Part shown: piece after piece, positions 59,940 through 64,000 of the stretch | How the letters are laid out: every line of letters starts with the position of its first letter | How positions within the stretch are numbered: the stretch's first letter is position 1 | Origin: Methylohalobius sp964654415 | GTDB taxonomy: Bacteria; Pseudomonadota; Gammaproteobacteria; Methylococcales; Methylothermaceae | DNA length: 64,000 nucleotides | Direction: 5' to 3' | Assembly (NCBI GenBank): GCA_964654415.1 | Contig: CAZZIP010000012.1 | Span: forward strand, 17,031 to 81,030 | Notes under the pieces: model-generated | The model's database searches: none | What the model saw: the letters and a program-made list of their open reading frames with translations, nothing else | Told to the model about the DNA's origin: nothing | Made by a program: the position numbers and the translations under genes

Positions 59940-60416
59940 TTAGCTAGCCAGGGAAAGGATGAAGTGCCAGTGCTCGGGTTCTACAGGCATGATCGATAAG
60001 CGATTGCCACGCTTAAGCAGCAACAGCCCGGCTAATTCTGGATGGCGTTTCAATTCTGACAAAGTAACCAGGTGGGTGAATTTGCATACCAGCTTGACAT
60101 CTACTGCAAACCAACGCGGCAGCTCAGGTGTGCTTTTCGGATCAAAATAGAGGCTGGCACGGTCCAGCGCAGTGGGATCGGGGTAGCCGTTGCGGACGAT
60201 TTGAACAATTCCCGAAATTCCTGGTTGCTTGCAGCTGGAGTGGTAGAAAAAGGCCAGATCTCCTATGCGTATTCGATCCCGCAGGAAATTGCGAGCTTGA
60301 TAATTGCGCACTCCGTCCCAGCACGTAGTTTGGTTGGGACAGTTTGCTAAGTCGTCAATGCCGAAGATCAACGGCTCGGATTTGAACAACCAGTAAGCTG
60401 GGGAGAGATTGTTCAC
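59940..60416 (-). CDS. EVE-domain protein
   Basis: This 158-residue protein begins with YWLFKSEP near residue 6 and has TTCWDGVRNYQARNFLRD and RIGDLAFFYHSS, the EVE (PUA-like) signature. EVE proteins bind modified bases in DNA or RNA. The frame is open further upstream, but that part lies in 6S RNA, so I place the start at the GTG at 60416, just after the RNA ends. Location between rpiA and 6S RNA is common in related bacteria. Confidence 0.88.
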   Translation of the reverse strand: MNNLSPAYWLFKSEPLIFGIDDLANCPNQTTCWDGVRNYQARNFLRDRIRIGDLAFFYHSSCKQPGISGIVQIVRNGYPDPTALDRASLYFDPKSTPELPRWFAVDVKLVCKFTHLVTLSELKRHPELAGLLLLKRGNRLSIMPVEPEHWHFILSLAS

Positions 60417-60435
60417 GGGTTTAAGAGCGGGTCGG

Positions 60436-60630
60436 AGGTAGTATCCCCCGCTTGCACCGTAACGCCCTTTCGCTCTTGAACCGGACGGCTCAAGTGGAGG
60501 ATTCGGGTAGCGAATCGGGCTTTCCACTCTGTGGCGGACATGCACGCCATCGCTACAACATTACCCCCTGGGTTTTGAATTAGGCTCAAGAAGTAACCCA
60601 GGACGTTTCGAATGCTGCAGGGGATACCCC
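60436..60630 (-). ncRNA. ssrS: 6S RNA
   Basis: About 195 bases directly after zapA. The closing stem pairs GTATCCCC at the 5' end (60627-60620) with GGGGATAC at the 3' end (60448-60441). The 3' half has CTTGAGCC-GTCC-GGTTCAAG, matching the conserved hairpin of gammaproteobacterial 6S RNA. An open central bubble, with GCATGTCCG and GAAAGCCCG like E. coli, fits RNA polymerase binding. A -10 element TAAAAT lies just upstream. Confidence 0.85.
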
Positions 60631-60676
60631 GTTTAATTTTACATCAACTTAAAAATTTAGCTAGGTCAGCCGCTTC

Positions 60677-60976
60677 TTATTGGGCCAAGAGTTTATCGAT
60701 TAATTCGTTTAGGTCATGGATCCGTTGGCTTAGTCGATTCTGCAATTCCGAATGATAGGTCTGCAGTTGTACCAGTTCATGAACGATATTTAGGGCTGCC
60801 ACGATCGCAACGCGATCGGAACCGATGGCTTTCCCCGCAGTGCGGATGGCGCGCATTTCTGTATCTAGGCGCTGTGCAGCAGAGATCAATAGTTCCCGTT
60901 CTGCAGGGCTGCAGCGCAACTTGTATTCTCGGCCTAAAATCTGAACAGTGATGGATTCTGGAAGTAGGCCGCTCAT
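60677..60976 (-). CDS. zapA: cell division protein ZapA
   Basis: The 99-residue protein has N-terminal ITVQILGREYKLRCSPAERE and a C-terminal coiled coil, as in ZapA, which bundles FtsZ. It lies two bases after the small coiled-coil gene and before 6S RNA, the usual order. Confidence 0.92.
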   Translation of the reverse strand: MSGLLPESITVQILGREYKLRCSPAERELLISAAQRLDTEMRAIRTAGKAIGSDRVAIVAALNIVHELVQLQTYHSELQNRLSQRIHDLNELIDKLLAQ

Positions 60977-60978
60977 AC

Positions 60979-61191
60979 TTACTGAGTTAGTGACTGCATG
61001 CAGTCTAGCATTTGCTTGATGCGCTTACGAGCGGATTGGGTTTTGGCTAAATACTGATCCCGTTCAGTAATCAGATGGATTATTTGTTCCTTTAATTGCC
61101 GATTTTCGATGCGAAGCTTTTCGCACAATGCTGCCAAACGCTCGACCTTTTCAGTCAGCATTTCTAATTCACGTTCCAGGTCTGGACTCAC
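60979..61191 (-). CDS. TIGR02449 family coiled-coil protein
   Basis: This 70-residue protein is almost entirely coiled coil (ELEMLTEKVERLAALCEKLR; then IENRQLKEQI). The small TIGR02449 family always precedes zapA in gammaproteobacteria and resembles ZapB, so a division role is likely. Confidence 0.85.
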   Translation of the reverse strand: MSPDLERELEMLTEKVERLAALCEKLRIENRQLKEQIIHLITERDQYLAKTQSARKRIKQMLDCMQSLTQ

Positions 61192-61297
61192 TGTCGCGGC
61201 AATAAACGGATGAACAGATTCAGGCTGTCAGAATGATAGCATATGATGATCTGGCTATGAGAAAGCATCCAATACGACCACCGTTTACGGGAGAAGC

Positions 61298-62623
61298 ATG
61301 ATGGAGACTGAAGTCTTTGCTCGCAGGCGGGCGGATTTTTTAGCCCGACTTGGCAAGCAGGAAGCGGCGATTTTGGCGGCTGCCCCCCCTCGGCCACGCA
61401 GTCGCGATGTGGAGTTCCCTTATCGTCAAGACAGCGACTTTTATTATTTGACTGGTTTTCCAGAGCCTAATGCAGTCGCCGTGTTCCTACCCGGTCGCAA
61501 ACGAGGTCAATTTATCCTGTTTTGTCAGGAATATGACTCGCAGAAAGCGATCTGGGAGGGTGGTCATGCAGGCGTACAGGGTGCCCGTAAGCATTATGGC
61601 GCTGAGGAAGCCTATTCAATCAATGAGATCGATGCAGTGATGCCTAAGCTTTTGGCCGGCCGCAGGCGTCTCCATTGCAGTCTTGGCAAGGACCCACGGT
61701 TCGATCAAAAGCTGCTGGCTTGGGTGGGCGCAGTCAAACTCCAAGCACGCGCTGGAGTGAGAGCACCAGAGGAGCTCATCGATCTAGACCGAGTGCTGCA
61801 TGAGATGCGTCTGATCAAATCTCCAGAGGAAGTGGCTACCATACGCCGGGCGGCAGAGATTTCCGCCCAAGCCCACATCCGCGCAATGCAAGTCTGTCGA
61901 CCGGGGCTGTACGAGTATCAGATCGAGGCGGAAATCGTCCACCAGTTCATGCGAGGCGGTGCGCGTTCGCCTGCTTATCCCAGTATTGTCGCAGGTGGTG
62001 CCAACGCCTGCGTGCTTCACTATACGAGAAACGATAAGCAACTCGAAGCAGGAGAGTTGCTTTTGATCGATGCCGGCGCAGAATACGATTACTATGCGGC
62101 CGACATTACCCGGACCTTTCCGGTCGATGGACGTTTTACTTCGCTCCAGCGGACCATTTACGAGTTAGTGTTAGAGGCGCAGTTGGCGGCTATCGAAAAG
62201 GTTCGGGCAGGCAACCGATGGAATGAACCTCACGAGGCAGCGGTTCGGGTTTTAGTCAAGGGATTGGTGAAACTAGGTCTCCTGGAAGGGAATCCTGCCC
62301 GTCTGATCAAGAAAGAGGCGTATAAGGATTTCTACATGCACCGCACTGGTCATTGGTTGGGTATGGATGTTCACGATGTGGGGGCGTATAAGGTCGATGA
62401 TGAATGGCGAGAGTTGCGGCCGGGGATGGTGTTGACGGTGGAGCCTGGCCTTTATATTAGCCCGCGATGTAAACAGGTTCCTAAAAAATGGCGAGGCATC
62501 GGTGTGCGTATCGAAGATGATGTGCTCGTGACCGAGGAAGGCTGCGAGGTGCTCACCAAGGCGGTCCCCAAGACCGTCGAAGAAATCGAAGCGTTGATGG
62601 AGGCCAATCGTGAAAACCTATGA
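61298..62623 (+). CDS. pepP: Xaa-Pro aminopeptidase
   Basis: The 441-residue enzyme has an N-terminal creatinase-like domain (VEFPYRQDSDFYYLTGFPEP, split by position 45-65) and a pita-bread fold with metal ligands in LLIDAGAEYDYYAADITRTF, MHRTGHWLGMDVHD, VEPGLY and GVRIEDD. It removes N-terminal residues next to proline. Tandem ATGs follow GGGAG. Its end overlaps ubiH by 14 bases. Confidence 0.95.
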   Translation: MMETEVFARRRADFLARLGKQEAAILAAAPPRPRSRDVEFPYRQDSDFYYLTGFPEPNAVAVFLPGRKRGQFILFCQEYDSQKAIWEGGHAGVQGARKHYGAEEAYSINEIDAVMPKLLAGRRRLHCSLGKDPRFDQKLLAWVGAVKLQARAGVRAPEELIDLDRVLHEMRLIKSPEEVATIRRAAEISAQAHIRAMQVCRPGLYEYQIEAEIVHQFMRGGARSPAYPSIVAGGANACVLHYTRNDKQLEAGELLLIDAGAEYDYYAADITRTFPVDGRFTSLQRTIYELVLEAQLAAIEKVRAGNRWNEPHEAAVRVLVKGLVKLGLLEGNPARLIKKEAYKDFYMHRTGHWLGMDVHDVGAYKVDDEWRELRPGMVLTVEPGLYISPRCKQVPKKWRGIGVRIEDDVLVTEEGCEVLTKAVPKTVEEIEALMEANRENL

Positions 62624-63800
62624 CGTGCTGATCGTCGGTGGGGGATTGACCGGTGGCAGCCTGGCATTGGCACTCAAACGCTTGGGCCTCACAATCGCCT
62701 TGGTGGAAGCCACTGCCCCCGAGCAGCGTTGGAATTCCCCAGCGGGAGACCGGGCTTTGGCTTTGGCCAAAGGGTCTGTGGAAATTTTCGACGATCTTGG
62801 AATTTGGGCAAAGGTAGAGAGACAGTCAACACCAATTCGCCATATTCACGTATCCGAGCGTGGGCGTTTTGGCAAAACCCGCCTCAATGCTCTGGAAATG
62901 GGCGTGGATGCCTTTGGCCAGGTAGTTCTAGCTAGAGATTTAGAACAAGCTATAGCTAGTGCTTGCGCGGAGGGAGAGATCGACATACTCTGTCCTGTTC
63001 GGGTAGCTGGGCTTCGAATAGGACCAAACGACGTGGAAGCTAGCCTGGTTCAAGACGAGCGGGTGATCAGCTGTCGCGCACGTTTGGTAGTAGCTGCCGA
63101 TGGGGGACAATCCAAAGTGCGCAGATGGGTTGGAATCGGACAAACGCTGCATGATTATGGTCAGACTGCCATAGTCGGCATAGTTCGTTCGGAAAGACCC
63201 CATTGTTATACTGCCTACGAGCGGTTCACCGCTTCTGGCCCATTAGCGCTTTTGCCTTTGCCAAAAGGAAACAACGCCTTGATCTGGTGCCATTCCCAGG
63301 AAGGGGCGAGAGCAGCGCAAATGTCGTCTTTAGAACAGTTTGAGCAGCGTTTGCAGGAAGCATTCGGATGGAGACTTGGGCGCTTGAAGCTGATGGCACC
63401 GCTGCGTAGCTTTCCCCTCAGCTTGATCCGGGCGAAACGCTTGTTTGCTGAACGGGTTGTTCTGGTGGGAAATGCTGCTCATCAACTCCATCCAGTGGCT
63501 GGGCAGGGATTCAACCTTGGTTTACGGGACGTCGCCGTCTTGACTAGACTGATGAAGGAGTATTTGCGCCGCAAATACGATCCAGGAGCGTTTACCTTGC
63601 TGGAGCGGTATGCTAAAATGCGTTCTTCTGACCATGAGCAGGTCATAAGGTTCAGCCATGGGCTTGTTCGATGGTTCACCTTTCCTGGGCAACCTGTGAC
63701 TTTGATCCGTAATCTGGGATTGGTGACCCTGGATCACCTGCCTTGGGGTAAGCGTCTGCTTGCTCAACGTGCGATGGGGATAGTAGGCGTTTTTGCCTGA
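62610..63800 (+). CDS. ubiH: 2-octaprenyl-6-methoxyphenol hydroxylase
   Basis: The 396-residue flavin monooxygenase of ubiquinone synthesis has FAD motif IVGGGLTGGSLALAL, a DG-type segment VVAADGGQSKVRR and VVLVGNAAHQLHPVAGQGFN with the UbiH family PVAGQGFNLGLRD signature. It starts with GTG inside the end of pepP. UbiF-like or VisC-like assignments are possible, but the pepP linkage favours UbiH. Confidence 0.93.
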   Translation: MKTYDVLIVGGGLTGGSLALALKRLGLTIALVEATAPEQRWNSPAGDRALALAKGSVEIFDDLGIWAKVERQSTPIRHIHVSERGRFGKTRLNALEMGVDAFGQVVLARDLEQAIASACAEGEIDILCPVRVAGLRIGPNDVEASLVQDERVISCRARLVVAADGGQSKVRRWVGIGQTLHDYGQTAIVGIVRSERPHCYTAYERFTASGPLALLPLPKGNNALIWCHSQEGARAAQMSSLEQFEQRLQEAFGWRLGRLKLMAPLRSFPLSLIRAKRLFAERVVLVGNAAHQLHPVAGQGFNLGLRDVAVLTRLMKEYLRRKYDPGAFTLLERYAKMRSSDHEQVIRFSHGLVRWFTFPGQPVTLIRNLGLVTLDHLPWGKRLLAQRAMGIVGVFA

Positions 63801-63901
63801 AGCAGGGCGATGATGACTTGTGCAATTGTGTAGTTGCATTGTTTTTTTGATCCAAGGGAACTTTTTGTTTTTTAGTTGTCTTTAGGTTTTGCGGAATTTT
63901 C

Positions 63902-63930
63902 TTGACAGGTTTTTTTGAGTAGTTTAGGAT
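63902..63930 (+). promoter_or_regulatory. rRNA operon promoter
   Basis: -35 TTGACA (63902-63907) and -10 TAGGAT (63925-63930) are 17 bases apart with a T-rich spacer and upstream AT-rich DNA. It is followed by an rrn-type leader, so 16S rRNA should lie beyond the window end. Confidence 0.8.
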
Positions 63931-63956
63931 TGTTATTCTCTCTTGTTGAGGGGTGA

Positions 63957-64000
63957 GTTCTTTAACAGATTGATCGAATCATCCGTGTGGGTTCTTGGTC
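63957..64000 (+). promoter_or_regulatory. rrn leader with boxA antitermination site
   Basis: GTTCTTTAACA (63957-63967) matches boxA of rRNA operons, and GATTGATCGAATCATCCGTG followed by TGGGTTCTTGG resembles the E. coli leader between boxA and 16S rRNA. The 16S gene itself is not in the window. Confidence 0.8.

Noticed and set aside
60417..60545. N-terminal extension of the EVE protein
   Set aside because: The extension is translated 6S RNA sequence, and the EVE domain is complete without it.

Overview
The window looks like chromosomal DNA of a free-living gammaproteobacterium. The evidence is the order mnmG-rsmG-parA-parB-atpIBEFHAGDC beside an AT-rich, DnaA-box-bearing region, and the order ubiH-pepP-(TIGR02449)-zapA-6S RNA-EVE protein. 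Nothing visible fixes the genus. There is no methane, sulfur or photosynthesis gene to use as a marker, and I saw no tRNA, CRISPR array or intact insertion sequence.

Bases 1-10,960 are an accessory defence island read on the minus strand. A DUF499 AAA+ ATPase and DUF3780 protein are followed by a broken small gene, a TIGR04255 protein, a PIN toxin with its probable antitoxin, a DUF1156 DNA methyltransferase, a HEPN-like protein and a ParA-like ATPase. The methyltransferase is interrupted by one in-frame TAA. The island is peppered with a short GC-rich palindromic repeat that lies inside two reading frames and in a third, broken one. Bases 10,963-14,978 hold an SDR protein, an Aquifex-type aconitase and a FAD reductase.

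Bases 15,000-32,920 are a nitrate-assimilation regulon: assimilatory nitrate reductase, NirBD nitrite reductase, an ANTAR antiterminator, a MOT1-type molybdate transporter, an NrtABC nitrate importer and an outer-membrane porin. I see five GG-N10-GC sigma-54 promoters in it, in front of nasA, nirB, the ANTAR gene, the 664-residue reductase and nrtA. Two of them start transcripts whose first element is a hexaloop hairpin overlapping a terminator, the expected target of the ANTAR protein. Inside this regulon sits the most unusual unit: a NirB-like flavoprotein/[2Fe-2S] reductase fused to a membrane domain with two H-X13-H haem-b motifs, an 11-haem cytochrome c, a Tll0287-like haem protein and a globin. 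It looks like a nitrogen-controlled transmembrane electron conduit that I cannot match to a named system.

Bases 32,880-44,165 carry a lytic transglycosylase, an unknown membrane protein, arsR-arsC, and one mer-cus block (merT-merP-merA-merR, a Cys-rich exported protein, cusB-cusA) behind a textbook MerR operator. Bases 44,414-55,518 are the ATP synthase, chromosome partition and mnmG/rsmG genes. Bases 55,519-55,921 are a likely oriC. The remainder is housekeeping: slyD, a UPF0182 membrane protein, rpiA, EVE protein, 6S RNA, zapA, pepP and ubiH. The window ends in an rRNA operon promoter and boxA leader.
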